Of a stretch of DNA of 64,000 bases, positions 46,718-56,619 are shown one piece after another. Numbering within the stretch: position 1 is the stretch's first letter; each line of letters begins with the position of its first letter. The stretch is from an uncultured Prevotellaceae bacterium (GTDB lineage Bacteria; Bacteroidota; Bacteroidia; Bacteroidales; Bacteroidaceae): assembly GCA_902774795.1 (NCBI GenBank), contig CACYKA010000020.1, positions 1 to 64,000 on the forward strand, given 5' to 3'. The translations under genes and the position numbers were made by a program. The notes under the pieces were generated by a model that had not been told where the DNA came from, did not search any database, and saw only the letters and a list, made by a program, of their open reading frames with translations.

Positions 46718-47517
46718 TTCATTTGTTCCCTCAATCTGATACGGGTCAGAGCCTGCTTTGTATCAAGAGCAAAATCGCCGTTTAGTATCCAGCTATAGTA
46801 GCTTGGGTCGCGCTTCAGCACTTCTATAACAGGCTGGTCCTTATATTTTCCGAAGTTGAAGACCTCAACACCGTTTTCGTTGTACTTCATGCGACCAGCG
46901 AAATCGACTTTCTTGCTCTTGTTGCAGAAATCGTTTAACTCGTCCATATTGTTATGGAGCACTTTTTCCGGATCTTCATTCGCCCCAGGAGCATACTTGT
47001 CAAGCTGTCCCTGTAGCACACGGTAAGTTGCTTCGGTATCTTCGTTAGCCAAATGTGCCTGAAAGTCCGTCTCCATATCCCTGCCGCAGTAGAATTTATA
47101 CGCAGCAGCAAGGTTGCGCTTCTCCATCTGCTTAAAGATGGCACATGCATCAATCAGCCTGCACTTGAAGAAATCAAAATTGACTCCAGCCCTAAGGAAT
47201 TCTTCTGCAAGTAGCGGAATATCATAATGGTTGCTGTTATAACCAGCAAAGTCGCAGCCTTTGAATTCGGCAGCAAGAGTAGTCGCCAGTTCCTTAAAGG
47301 TTGGTGCATCGGCAACCATCTCGTTGGTAATGTGAGTCAGTTCTGTAACCTCGGCTGGAATAGGACGCCCAGGATTAACGAAATAATTCCTGCGCTGCTC
47401 ACTACCATCGGGTGAAACCTTGATATAGCTGATCTGAATAATGCTGTCCCTGGAGATATCGAGTCCGGTAGTCTCGAGGTCGAAAATTATAAGAGGCTTT
47501 GTGAGATTAAGTTTCAT
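46714..47517 (-). CDS. DnaQ-type 3'-5' exonuclease
   Basis: This 267-residue protein has the DEDD exonuclease domain: ExoI FDLETTGL (Asp13, Glu15), ExoII near FAGYNSNHYDIPLL, and ExoIII HLANEDTEATYRVL. The C-terminal 60 residues (VFNFGKYKDQPVIEVLKRDPSYYSWIL) form an extra domain found in Bacteroidota members. It may proofread or trim DNA with the sliding clamp, whose gene dnaN ends 23 bases upstream. It is not a full PolC or epsilon subunit. Confidence 0.92.
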   Translation of the reverse strand: MKLNLTKPLIIFDLETTGLDISRDSIIQISYIKVSPDGSEQRRNYFVNPGRPIPAEVTELTHITNEMVADAPTFKELATTLAAEFKGCDFAGYNSNHYDIPLLAEEFLRAGVNFDFFKCRLIDACAIFKQMEKRNLAAAYKFYCGRDMETDFQAHLANEDTEATYRVLQGQLDKYAPGANEDPEKVLHNNMDELNDFCNKSKKVDFAGRMKYNENGVEVFNFGKYKDQPVIEVLKRDPSYYSWILNGDFALDTKQALTRIRLREQMK

Positions 47518-47540
47518 GTCTTCTACAATAAGTCATTCGC

Positions 47541-48668
47541 TTACTCGCTCAGAAGCATAGGCATTATGAGCATGAGGATATCCTCGTTCTCAGGCTGCTC
47601 GCAAGGCTTTATGACACCTGCGCGGCTTGGGTCACCTAAAGCAATAGTAACATTGTCACCATTAAGGTTGTTCAGAATGTCGAAAATAGCCGGACCCTTA
47701 AAGCCGATGCTCATCTGTGCTCCGTTATACTCGCAAACCAGGTCTTCATGAGCTGCTGTGGAGAAATCGATGTCTTCAGAAGTAAGCTCAAGATTATTTG
47801 GAGTCAGGCGCAGCTTTACCAGCTGTGTGCTCTCGCTTGCGAAAGGCTGTACACGACGCAGGGCACTCATGAATCCCTTGCGGTCGATTGTTATAATGTT
47901 AGGATTGTCTGAAGGAATGACGCTTGCGTAGTTAGGATAGCGGCCTTCAATCAGTCGGCATGAGAGAATGCCGTCGGCAAACCTAATCTCTGCATTATTA
48001 TTGTTGAAACGAATAGACACTTCCTCTTCATCATTGAGGTCCAGAACTGAACGCAGAAGACCAGCAGGCTTCTTAGGAAGTATGAAAGATGCAGGGTTGG
48101 CAGTCTTACAAGAGTATATCATGTTGCGCACCATCTTGTGTCCATCGCTGGCAACAATGTTAAGGCTGTCTTCGCGTAAATCGAAATACAGACCATTCAT
48201 AACCATGCGTAATTCATCGTTGGCAGTTGCAAACATGGTACGCTGAATGTTTGCAGCAAGTGTTCCGGCAGGAAGGGATATCTCTGTCGCATTACTGTCA
48301 ATCGGCTGGAGGTAAGGATATTCCTCAGCATTCTGACCAGCTACGCGGTAAGAACCGTTCTGGTATACAATCTTAACGCTATTCTCAGGTGAAGATACCT
48401 CAAATGTAAGAGGCTGCTCAGGAAGTTCTTTGACTGCTGCCTGGATAATCCTGTTAGGAATACAGAAAGCACCTTCACCCTCATAATCAGATAGTGCAAC
48501 ATAGCACTTCATCATATTGGCATTGTCAGATGCTGTCAGAATTAACTGACCGCCACGTACCTCAAAAAGAAAACTGTCGAGGATAGACAATGAGTTCTTT
48601 GAATTGATAACTTTAGAAAGAATGCTCAATTTGTTGCTGAGCGCTGAAGATGATAATGTAAATCTCAT
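47541..48668 (-). CDS. dnaN: DNA polymerase III beta subunit (sliding clamp)
   Basis: This 375-residue protein shows the three-domain clamp: MRFTLSSSALSNKLSILSKVI, FATANDELRMVMNGLYFDL, GRYPNYASVIP, and the C-terminal LIMPMLLSE. It holds the polymerase on DNA. It heads the leftward group to the Uup-like gene. dnaA is not nearby. Confidence 0.97.
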   Translation of the reverse strand: MRFTLSSSALSNKLSILSKVINSKNSLSILDSFLFEVRGGQLILTASDNANMMKCYVALSDYEGEGAFCIPNRIIQAAVKELPEQPLTFEVSSPENSVKIVYQNGSYRVAGQNAEEYPYLQPIDSNATEISLPAGTLAANIQRTMFATANDELRMVMNGLYFDLREDSLNIVASDGHKMVRNMIYSCKTANPASFILPKKPAGLLRSVLDLNDEEEVSIRFNNNNAEIRFADGILSCRLIEGRYPNYASVIPSDNPNIITIDRKGFMSALRRVQPFASESTQLVKLRLTPNNLELTSEDIDFSTAAHEDLVCEYNGAQMSIGFKGPAIFDILNNLNGDNVTIALGDPSRAGVIKPCEQPENEDILMLIMPMLLSE

Positions 48669-48732
48669 AAAAATATTGTGTTAATAGATTCTATATTCTA
48701 AATCAGTATTGCTTTGTTCGAAAAAATCAGCG

Positions 48733-48740
48733 CAAAGATA
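48733..48740 (-). promoter_or_regulatory. -7 box of dnaN
   Basis: TATCTTTG on the minus strand, 64 bases before dnaN; no TTG at -33. Confidence 0.55.
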
Positions 48741-48845
48741 GTAAAAATATATGATTGTATCATATCGTCTGAAAAGAGTTTAAGTTTTTTTAACTGTTCT
48801 CGTTTTTTTTTACATTATAATATATATAATGCGGAGAAAAAGAAG

Positions 48846-48853
48846 TACCTTTG
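48846..48853 (+). promoter_or_regulatory. -7 box of the DUF3127 gene
   Basis: TACCTTTG, 35 bases before the start at 48889. The upstream sequence is AT-rich without a clear -33 box. Confidence 0.6.
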
Positions 48854-48888
48854 CATCCAAGTATAAAAAATAGGTTATATTTTAATAT

Positions 48889-49278
48889 ATGGAGATACAA
48901 GGAAAAATTATCAGTGCTCTGCCAGAGCGCAGCGGTACAAGCCAAAGAACAGGCAATGTGTGGAAAGTTCAGGAGTTCGTAGTAGAAACACATGATCAAT
49001 ATCCAAAGAAGATGGCGTTTGAGGTATTTGGTGAAGATCGTCTTCAGCGTTTTAATATCCAGGTAGGCCAGGAAGTGAATATAGCTTTTGATATTGATGC
49101 TCATGAATATAATGGCAGATGGTTTAATAGCATTCGTGCTTATGATGTGCGCCAAGTAGACAGTCAGGCAACAGGGGCTGCTCCGACAGCAGAACCTGAG
49201 AACGTTGCTGCTATAGATGCTCCTATAGCTGATATTACAGAGCCTGCAGGCGATTCTTCTGAAGATCTTCCATTTTAA
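48889..49278 (+). CDS. DUF3127 OB-fold-like protein with SSB-like acidic tip
   Basis: This 129-residue protein begins EIQGKIISALPERSGTSQRTGNVWKVQEFVV and contains MAFEVFGEDRLQRFNIQVGQEVNIAFDIDAHEYNGRWFNSIRAY, the DUF3127 pattern. The predicted beta strands suit an OB-fold. A flexible acidic tail ends SSEDLPF, much like the DDDIPF tip by which single-strand DNA-binding proteins recruit partners. It may bind nucleic acid, which is inference. It overlaps the TetR gene by one base (TAATG). Confidence 0.85.
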   Translation: MEIQGKIISALPERSGTSQRTGNVWKVQEFVVETHDQYPKKMAFEVFGEDRLQRFNIQVGQEVNIAFDIDAHEYNGRWFNSIRAYDVRQVDSQATGAAPTAEPENVAAIDAPIADITEPAGDSSEDLPF

Positions 49279-49895
49279 TGCCAAGACATCATAAAAATAT
49301 TCGTTACGAAATAATTCGGGAAGCAGACAAACGCTTCCGGAAATATGGTATAAAGGCCGTGACTATGGATGACATAGCTCGTGGCATTGGTATCTCAAAA
49401 CGCACCCTCTATGAGACATATCCTAATAAGGAAGTGGTACTCATGGGGGTGTTGACGAATATTATGGAGGAGAGAGATGACCTTTTGCAGGAAGTAATGT
49501 CCAAGACAGATAATGTTATGGATATTCTCTGTGAAGTGTTGCGCCTTCAGATAGAATTTTCTGCGGCAACCCATTCTGCTTTCTTCAGTGATATGGCAAA
49601 ATATCCTACGATAGAGAAAATGTTAGCAGAATTTAATATCTCACAGCGTGAAAAAGCATACAACTTCTACATGAAGGGTGTGGCGCAGGGATATTTTCGT
49701 AGAGATATTGACTATAAGATATTCAACAGAATCACCACTGGTATAATGCGGATGCTCAGGTCAACAAATGAATTTAATGATTTGTCATTTCAGCAATTGT
49801 TTGTTAACTGCCACAGTGTTATTATCAGAGGTGTCTGTACAAAAAAAGGAATAGAACGTTTTGAACGTTTTATGATAGAGAATTTCGAGAATTAA
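49278..49895 (+). CDS. TetR/AcrR-family transcriptional regulator
   Basis: This 205-residue protein has an N-terminal TetR helix-turn-helix (about 8-55: IIREADKRFRKYGIKAVTMDDIARGIGISKRTLYETYPNKE). A helical ligand-binding C-domain follows. The ligand and target are unknown. It overlaps the DUF3127 gene by 1 base, so both are read together; it precedes glmS by 54 bases. Confidence 0.92.
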   Translation: MPRHHKNIRYEIIREADKRFRKYGIKAVTMDDIARGIGISKRTLYETYPNKEVVLMGVLTNIMEERDDLLQEVMSKTDNVMDILCEVLRLQIEFSAATHSAFFSDMAKYPTIEKMLAEFNISQREKAYNFYMKGVAQGYFRRDIDYKIFNRITTGIMRMLRSTNEFNDLSFQQLFVNCHSVIIRGVCTKKGIERFERFMIENFEN

Positions 49896-49949
49896 CTGTC
49901 AAATAGAAAGTAAATAACTACACAACACAAACTTTAAGATTAGAACAAT

Positions 49950-51815
49950 ATGTGCGGTATTGTAGGATACATAGGAAAGCAACAGGCTTATCCCATACTG
50001 ATTAACGGATTAAAGCGCCTTGAATACAGAGGGTATGACTCTGCTGGTTGTGCCATGCTGTCAGACAAGGATGGTAGACTTAATGTCTATAAGGCAAAAG
50101 GCAAGGTCAGCGACCTTGAGAAATATGCTGATGGCAAGGACGTCAGTGGCACAATTGGCATTGCCCATACGCGATGGGCAACGCATGGTGTACCTAATGA
50201 GGTGAATGCACATCCTCATGTCTCTCAGTCAGGAAATCTGACGTTGGTGCATAATGGGATTATTGAGAATTATGCCACCCTTCGAGAACAGTTGATACAA
50301 CACGGCTTCACTTTCAAGAGTGAGACAGACACAGAAGTACTCGTGCAACTTATCGAGTACATTATGGAAAAGAATCACATAGACCTCTCCAAGGCTGTAA
50401 GAGTGGCTTTGAATAAGGTGTTTGGTGCATACGCTATTGTTGTAATCGATTCCAGAAATCCCAATATGCTTGTTGCAGCAAGGAAGGCTTCTCCTCTTGC
50501 TGTTGGCGTTGTTGAGGATAATTCGGAATTCTTCATTGCATCAGATGCTTCTCCTATAGCGGAATATACCCATCAGATTGTGTATTTAAAGGATGAGGAA
50601 GTTGCCGTTATAGAAAGAGGCAAACAGCTGCATGTATATAATCTTAATGGTGAAGAGGCTGAGGCCGAAGTTAAGGAGGTTGATGTTGATTTGTCAATGC
50701 TCAGTCATGAAGGCTATCCTCACTTTATGCTCAAGGAGATATTTGACCAGCCGAACGTGTTGAAGGATTGTATGAGTGGGCGTGTTATTGAATCGCCTTT
50801 TACACACCATCCTGACGTGTTGCTGTCAGCTGTTAGAGGGCATCGTAGGGAATTGCTTCAGGCTAGACGTATTGTTATTGTATCGTGCGGCACCTCATGG
50901 CATGCAGGACTTATTGGCAAGCAGCTGATAGAGCATTTCTGCCGAATTCCCGTAGAAGTGGCATATGCTTCTGAATTCCGCTATTCTGATCCTGTCATAG
51001 AACCCAATGATGTTGTAATAGCTATTTCTCAGTCAGGAGAGACAGCAGATACGCTTGCTGCCATAAAACAGGCTAAGGAAAAGGGTGCATTGATTTACGG
51101 TATAGTGAATGGAGTAGGCTCAAGCATTGCCCGTGAGTCTGATACTGGTACATATATTCATGTAGGTCCGGAAATAGGTGTTGCCTCTACGAAAGCCTTT
51201 ACAGGTCAGGTCGTAGTTTTGACAATGATAGCTTTGGCCCTCGGTATGGCGAAGGGTACTGTAGGAGAGGAAGAATACGAGGAAACTATCAAGGAACTGC
51301 AGGCAATACCTGAGAAGATAGAAAAGGTGTTGTTACAGAATGATAAGATACAAAAGATTGCTATAAAATTCACTTTTGCCCACAATTTCCTTTATCTGGG
51401 ACGTGGATGGAACTACCCAGTAGCACTTGAAGGTGCATTGAAACTGAAGGAAATAAGCTACATTCATGCAGAAGGTTATCCTGCTGCAGAAATGAAGCAT
51501 GGACCTATCGCTTTGGTGGACGAAGAGATGCCGGTAGTATTCATTGCGACCCATCATAAGCTTTATAGAAAGATTATCTCTAACATGCAGGAGGTAATAT
51601 CAAGGAAGGGACATATCATTGCCATAGTTACAGAGGGTGATGAGGAAATAAAGAATATGGTTGACGAAGTAATAGAAGTGCCTCATACACTTGCATGTCT
51701 GGCACCATTGCTCAGCGTTATTCCGTTACAGTTGTTATCCTATCATGTGGCAGTCGCAAAAGGGTTGAATGTTGATCAGCCGCGTAATCTGGCAAAATCA
51801 GTTACAGTAGAATAA
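49950..51815 (+). CDS. glmS: Glucosamine-fructose-6-phosphate aminotransferase
   Basis: This 621-residue enzyme starts MCGIVGYIG, so Cys2 is the glutaminase nucleophile after Met removal. It has LEYRGYDSAG, HTRWATHG and two SIS domains (SCGTSWHAGLIG, SQSGETADTL). It ends NLAKSVTVE. It makes glucosamine-6-phosphate for peptidoglycan and LPS. I see no glmS ribozyme upstream, as expected for this phylum. Confidence 0.97.
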   Translation: MCGIVGYIGKQQAYPILINGLKRLEYRGYDSAGCAMLSDKDGRLNVYKAKGKVSDLEKYADGKDVSGTIGIAHTRWATHGVPNEVNAHPHVSQSGNLTLVHNGIIENYATLREQLIQHGFTFKSETDTEVLVQLIEYIMEKNHIDLSKAVRVALNKVFGAYAIVVIDSRNPNMLVAARKASPLAVGVVEDNSEFFIASDASPIAEYTHQIVYLKDEEVAVIERGKQLHVYNLNGEEAEAEVKEVDVDLSMLSHEGYPHFMLKEIFDQPNVLKDCMSGRVIESPFTHHPDVLLSAVRGHRRELLQARRIVIVSCGTSWHAGLIGKQLIEHFCRIPVEVAYASEFRYSDPVIEPNDVVIAISQSGETADTLAAIKQAKEKGALIYGIVNGVGSSIARESDTGTYIHVGPEIGVASTKAFTGQVVVLTMIALALGMAKGTVGEEEYEETIKELQAIPEKIEKVLLQNDKIQKIAIKFTFAHNFLYLGRGWNYPVALEGALKLKEISYIHAEGYPAAEMKHGPIALVDEEMPVVFIATHHKLYRKIISNMQEVISRKGHIIAIVTEGDEEIKNMVDEVIEVPHTLACLAPLLSVIPLQLLSYHVAVAKGLNVDQPRNLAKSVTVE

Positions 51816-51859
51816 GAATATAAGGTAATAAGGTAAAACAGATATATTTCAGAAAAAAG

Positions 51860-54800
51860 ATGAAAAAAGTTCTTGTATTGGGTTCTGGCGCCCTTAAAAT
51901 AGGTCAGGCAGGTGAGTTCGATTATTCAGGTTCGCAGGCTCTTAAGGCTTTGCGTGAGGAAGGTATTAGCAGTGTACTTATTAACCCTAATATTGCAACA
52001 ATACAAACGAGTGAGGGTATTGCGGACAAGGTATATTTCCTTCCCGTAAATACACATTTCGTTACGGAGGTAATCAAGAAAGAACGTCCTGACGGTATTT
52101 TGTTGGCATTCGGTGGTCAGACAGCACTTAACTGTGGTACAGAACTTTATAAAAAAGGTATATTGCAGGAATATGGCGTACAGGTGTTGGGAACGTCTGT
52201 TCAGGCAATTATGAACACAGAAGACAGAGACCTCTTTGTAAAAGAACTTAATAAGGTTAATCTTAAGGTTCCAGTATCTCAGGCTTGTGAAACTTTGGAT
52301 GAGGCTATCGCTACAGCGCGTCGCATAGGTTATCCTATTATGATTCGTTCTGCATACGCACTTGGTGGACTTGGCTCAGGTGTCTGTCCTGATGAAAAAA
52401 CATTCAAGGAGATTGCTGAAAGCGCATTCACATTTGCTCCGCAGGTATTGGTGGAAGAAAGTCTTAAAGGCTGGAAGGAAATAGAATTTGAGTGCATCCG
52501 TGATGCTAATGACCATTGCTTCACTGTTGCTTCAATGGAAAACTTCGATCCACTGGGAATTCATACTGGTGAGTCAATAGTTGTTGCTCCTACCTGTTCT
52601 CTCACAGAAGAGCAGGTTAAGATGTTGCAGGATATTACTATCAAGTGTGTGCGTCATCTTAATATTGTTGGTGAGTGTAACATTCAGTTCGCATTCAATG
52701 CAGAAAACAATGACTATAGAATAATTGAGATTAATGCACGCTTAAGCCGTTCTTCTGCATTGGCATCAAAAGCCACCGGTTATCCTCTTGCTTTTGTTGC
52801 AGCAAAGATTGCTTTAGGCTATACTCTTGACCAGATAGGTGAGATGGGTACTCCGAATTCTGCATACGTGGCACCTTCTCTTGACTATATGATTTGCAAG
52901 ATTCCTCGTTGGGACCTTACTAAATTCTCTGGTGTAAGCCGTAAGATTGGTTCTTCAATGAAGTCTGTCGGCGAAATCATGTCAATAGGCCGCTCATTCG
53001 AAGAAATGCTTCAGAAAGGTCTGCGTATGATTGGTCAGGGAATGCACGGATTTGTTGGCAATGACCATATAAAGTTTGATGACCTTGACGAAGAACTGTC
53101 TAATCCTACAGACCTTCGTATCTTTGCTATTGCCCAGGCTTTAGAGAAGGGATACACTATTGAACGTCTTTATGAACTTACGAAGATAGATCCTTGGTTT
53201 ATCGAGCGTATGAAGAATATTGTTGATTTCAAGCATAAGCTTCAAACCTACAATAAAGTCTGTGATATTCCGGCAGATGTTATGCGTCAGGCAAAAGTGC
53301 TGGGATTCTCCGATTTCCAGATTGCACGTTTCGTACTCAAGACTGAGGGTACCAATATGGAAAAGGAAAATCTGGAGGTAAGAAAGTACAGAAAGCAGCT
53401 TGGCATTCTTCCAGCAGTAAAGCGTATAGAAACTGTAGCGTCAGAACATCCTGAACTTACAAATTATCTGTATATGACATATGCTGTCGAAGGCTATGAC
53501 GTAAATTACTATAAGAATGAGAAGAGTGTAATTGTGCTTGGCTCTGGTGCTTACCGCATTGGTTCTTCTGTTGAATTTGACTGGTGCTCAGTAAATGCTA
53601 TTCAGACAGCACGCAAGCTGGGTTATAAGTCTATCATGATAAATTATAACCCTGAAACGGTATCTACCGACTATGATATGTGTGACAGGTTGTATTTCGA
53701 TGAACTCTCTTTCGAAAGAGTTTTGGATGTAATCGACCTTGAACAGCCGCGTGGTGTGATAGTATCAGTAGGTGGACAGATTCCTAATAACCTGGCAATG
53801 AAACTTCATCGTCAGAGTGTTCCAATCTTGGGTACAAGCCCTGTGTCTATTGACAGAGCAGAGAACAGAGGTAAGTTCTCATCAATGCTTGACCAGTTGG
53901 GAATTGACCAGCCGAAGTGGAGTGCTTTGACATCAATGGATGATATTCACAAGTTTATTGACGAAGTAGGCTATCCTGTTCTGGTAAGACCTTCTTACGT
54001 GCTCTCTGGAGCTGCGATGAACGTATGCTATGATGACGAAGAACTGAAGAGATTCCTCGCTGCTGCATCTGAGGTAAGTAAGGAGTATCCGGTTGTCGTA
54101 TCTCAGTTCATGCAGGAGACCAATGAGATAGAGTTTGACGGCGTTGCACAGAATGGTGAGGTAGTTGAGTATGGTATTTCTGAGCATGTTGAATATGCAG
54201 GCGTTCACTCAGGTGATGCTACTATGGTGTTCCCTGCTCAGGATATAACATTTGCTACAATACGACAGATAAAGAAGATGTCACGTGCAATTGCAAAGGA
54301 ATTAAATATCTCTGGTCCTTTCAATATCCAGTATCTTGCTAAGGGCAGGGATGTGAAGGTTATCGAGTGTAACCTGCGTGCATCACGTTCATTCCCATTC
54401 GTATCTAAAGTACTCAAGCGCAACTTTATCGAGACAGCGACAAGAATTATGCTTGATGCACCTTATCAGAAGCCTGACAAGTCAGAATTTGACATTGACA
54501 GAATGGGTGTTAAGTCCAGCCAGTTCTCATTCGCTCGTCTGCAGAATGCTGACCCAGTGCTTGGTGTTGACATGTCTTCAACAGGTGAGGTAGGATGTCT
54601 TGGTGACTCATACGAAGAGGCTCTGCTTAACTCAATGATTGCTACAGGCTACAAGATTCCTTCTAAGGATAAGGGTATCATGCTATCATCAGGTGGTACG
54701 AAAGAGAAGGCTTCTCTGTTAGATGCTGCTATGGCATTACAGAAGGCCGGATATACGATCTATGCAACAGAGGGAACAGCAAACTATCTCAATGACAACT

Positions 54801-55078
54801 ACATCAAGGCAATACCTGTGGGATGGCCAGATGAGACTCACAAGAATGCTCCTAATGTAATGGATATGATACACGACCATAAGTTTGACCTTATCGTTAA
54901 TATTCCAAAGAATCATACGAAGCGTGAGTTGACTAATGGCTACAAGATTCGTCGTGGTGCTATTGATCACAATATTCCTCTTATCACCAATGCACGCTTG
55001 GCATCTGCATTCATCAATGCATTTACCACACTCTCAATAGATGATTTGGGAATAAAGTCATGGCAAGATTATAAGTAA
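51860..55078 (+). CDS. carB: Carbamoyl-phosphate synthase large subunit
   Basis: This 1072-residue protein has two homologous halves, each with a preATP-grasp and an ATP-grasp domain: GSGALKIGQAGEFDYSGSQA in the first, GSGAYRIGSSVEFDWC in the second. A C-terminal MGS regulatory domain follows. It makes carbamoyl phosphate for arginine and pyrimidines; carA is not in the window. The gap to glmS carries a small aataaggt repeat (51818-51838). dapA follows after 3 bases. Confidence 0.96.
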   Translation: MKKVLVLGSGALKIGQAGEFDYSGSQALKALREEGISSVLINPNIATIQTSEGIADKVYFLPVNTHFVTEVIKKERPDGILLAFGGQTALNCGTELYKKGILQEYGVQVLGTSVQAIMNTEDRDLFVKELNKVNLKVPVSQACETLDEAIATARRIGYPIMIRSAYALGGLGSGVCPDEKTFKEIAESAFTFAPQVLVEESLKGWKEIEFECIRDANDHCFTVASMENFDPLGIHTGESIVVAPTCSLTEEQVKMLQDITIKCVRHLNIVGECNIQFAFNAENNDYRIIEINARLSRSSALASKATGYPLAFVAAKIALGYTLDQIGEMGTPNSAYVAPSLDYMICKIPRWDLTKFSGVSRKIGSSMKSVGEIMSIGRSFEEMLQKGLRMIGQGMHGFVGNDHIKFDDLDEELSNPTDLRIFAIAQALEKGYTIERLYELTKIDPWFIERMKNIVDFKHKLQTYNKVCDIPADVMRQAKVLGFSDFQIARFVLKTEGTNMEKENLEVRKYRKQLGILPAVKRIETVASEHPELTNYLYMTYAVEGYDVNYYKNEKSVIVLGSGAYRIGSSVEFDWCSVNAIQTARKLGYKSIMINYNPETVSTDYDMCDRLYFDELSFERVLDVIDLEQPRGVIVSVGGQIPNNLAMKLHRQSVPILGTSPVSIDRAENRGKFSSMLDQLGIDQPKWSALTSMDDIHKFIDEVGYPVLVRPSYVLSGAAMNVCYDDEELKRFLAAASEVSKEYPVVVSQFMQETNEIEFDGVAQNGEVVEYGISEHVEYAGVHSGDATMVFPAQDITFATIRQIKKMSRAIAKELNISGPFNIQYLAKGRDVKVIECNLRASRSFPFVSKVLKRNFIETATRIMLDAPYQKPDKSEFDIDRMGVKSSQFSFARLQNADPVLGVDMSSTGEVGCLGDSYEEALLNSMIATGYKIPSKDKGIMLSSGGTKEKASLLDAAMALQKAGYTIYATEGTANYLNDNYIKAIPVGWPDETHKNAPNVMDMIHDHKFDLIVNIPKNHTKRELTNGYKIRRGAIDHNIPLITNARLASAFINAFTTLSIDDLGIKSWQDYK

Positions 55079-55081
55079 ACT

Positions 55082-55966
55082 ATGAATAATATATTTCGCG
55101 GCTTAGGAATAGCCCTTGTTACACCTTTTACGGATGATGGTAAGATTGATTACGAGAGTTTGTCATCTATCATCGAGTATCAACTGAGCAATGATGCAGA
55201 CTTCCTCTGCATCCTTGCTACTACTGGCGAGACTCCATGCCTTTCTGCAGAGGAATACTGGGAAGTAAAGGAGTTTATTGTCAAGCAGGTAAATGGCAGG
55301 GTGCCACTTCTTATGGGATGTGGTGGTAATAATACTGCTGCCATAGTTAATACCCTGAAGACAGGTAACTTCCATGGCATTGATGGCATACTAAGTATAT
55401 GTCCTTATTATAATAAACCTTCTCAGGAAGGCTTATATCAGCACTTCAAAGCCATCTCGGAGGCTACAAAGTTGCCTATAGTAATGTATAATGTACCTGG
55501 CCGTACAGGTGTAAATATGAAACCTGAGACAACATGTCGTCTTGCAAATGATTGTGATAACATTGTTGCCATCAAGGAAGCAAGTGGCTCTATTGAACAG
55601 GTTGACGAAATAATAAAGTACAAACCGAAGGACTTTGAGGTGTTGTCTGGTGACGATGCAATTACTTTCCACATGATTGCTACAGGAGCAGTGGGCGTAA
55701 TCTCTGTTATTGGTAATGCTTTGCCAAAGGAGTTTTCCAGAATGATACGTCTGGAATTCCGTGGACAGTTTGAGGCAGCTCAGAAGATACATCATAAATT
55801 CACAGATCTCTACAGCCTGCTCTTTGTGGATGGTAATCCTGCTGGAGTAAAGGCGCTTATGTCTGAGATGGGTCTGTTGAAGAATAATCTTCGTCTGCCA
55901 CTTGTTCCGACACGTCTTACCACACGTCAAAAGATAGCGGAGGTACTGAAAGGACTGAAATTGTAG
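55082..55966 (+). CDS. dapA: 4-hydroxy-tetrahydrodipicolinate synthase
   Basis: This 294-residue aldolase-type barrel has VTPFTDDGKIDY, TTGETPCLS, catalytic Tyr in MYNVPGRTGV and Schiff-base Lys in VAIKEASGS. It makes the first diaminopimelate intermediate, for lysine and peptidoglycan. It follows carB by 3 bases, so the two probably share a transcript. Confidence 0.96.
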   Translation: MNNIFRGLGIALVTPFTDDGKIDYESLSSIIEYQLSNDADFLCILATTGETPCLSAEEYWEVKEFIVKQVNGRVPLLMGCGGNNTAAIVNTLKTGNFHGIDGILSICPYYNKPSQEGLYQHFKAISEATKLPIVMYNVPGRTGVNMKPETTCRLANDCDNIVAIKEASGSIEQVDEIIKYKPKDFEVLSGDDAITFHMIATGAVGVISVIGNALPKEFSRMIRLEFRGQFEAAQKIHHKFTDLYSLLFVDGNPAGVKALMSEMGLLKNNLRLPLVPTRLTTRQKIAEVLKGLKL

Positions 55967-56001
55967 TTTATAAAAGCATAATGCTTATAGCTTAAAGAAA
56001 A

Positions 56002-56619
56002 TTGGTTAATTTAGAAATCATGGCATTCATCGAACGTGACATCCTACCAAGGTATGCTGCGTTCGATGTTGCACATAATATGGAGCATGTGACTCGTGTT
56101 ATCCGTTCATCAGTTTCTCTTGCACAGAAACTTGGAGCTGATGAGGATATGGCGTATGTTATTGCTGCATATCATGATTTGGGCCTTGAGGGACCACGTG
56201 CCATACACCATATTACGTCAGGAAAAATACTCAAGGCTGACCAGCGTCTGAAGAAATGGTTCTCTGATATGCAGATTGAGATAATGAAAGAGGCAGTAGA
56301 GGACCATCGCGCATCGGCTTCACGAGCTCCGCGTTCAATATATGGTAAGATAGTGGCAGAAGCAGACAGAGACTTGAATCCTACTTCTGTTATCCAACGT
56401 ACTATACAGTTTGGTAAGTCACATTATCCTGAGATGACCAAAGAGGAACATTGGAACAGGTTCTGCGAGCATATGCGTGAGAAATATTCTGATGCGGGAT
56501 ATATAAAGCTGTGGATTGAGGGTTCGCAGAACGAAAAAGACCTTGTCACTCTGCGGAATATCATAAACAACAGGACACTTCTTAGGGAAACATTTGAGAA
56601 ACTATGGTCATTGACATAA
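56002..56619 (+). CDS. HD-domain phosphohydrolase
   Basis: The frame can start at TTG 56002 (MVNLEIMAFIERDILPRY) or ATG 56020 (MAFIERDILPRY). I prefer TTG because the extra residues fit the family's N-terminus, and TTG starts occur elsewhere in this window. The 205-residue protein has the HD metal site: HNMEHVTRV, then AAYHDLGLEG, and an Asp near VAEADRDL. It is a nucleotide or phosphate hydrolase of unknown substrate. It overlaps menA by 16 bases. Confidence 0.85.
   Translation: MVNLEIMAFIERDILPRYAAFDVAHNMEHVTRVIRSSVSLAQKLGADEDMAYVIAAYHDLGLEGPRAIHHITSGKILKADQRLKKWFSDMQIEIMKEAVEDHRASASRAPRSIYGKIVAEADRDLNPTSVIQRTIQFGKSHYPEMTKEEHWNRFCEHMREKYSDAGYIKLWIEGSQNEKDLVTLRNIINNRTLLRETFEKLWSLT

Noticed and set aside
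51816-51859. Possible riboswitch or leader before carB, glmS or dapA
   Set aside because: The gaps are 3-54 bases, too short for a known riboswitch, and no conserved element is visible.
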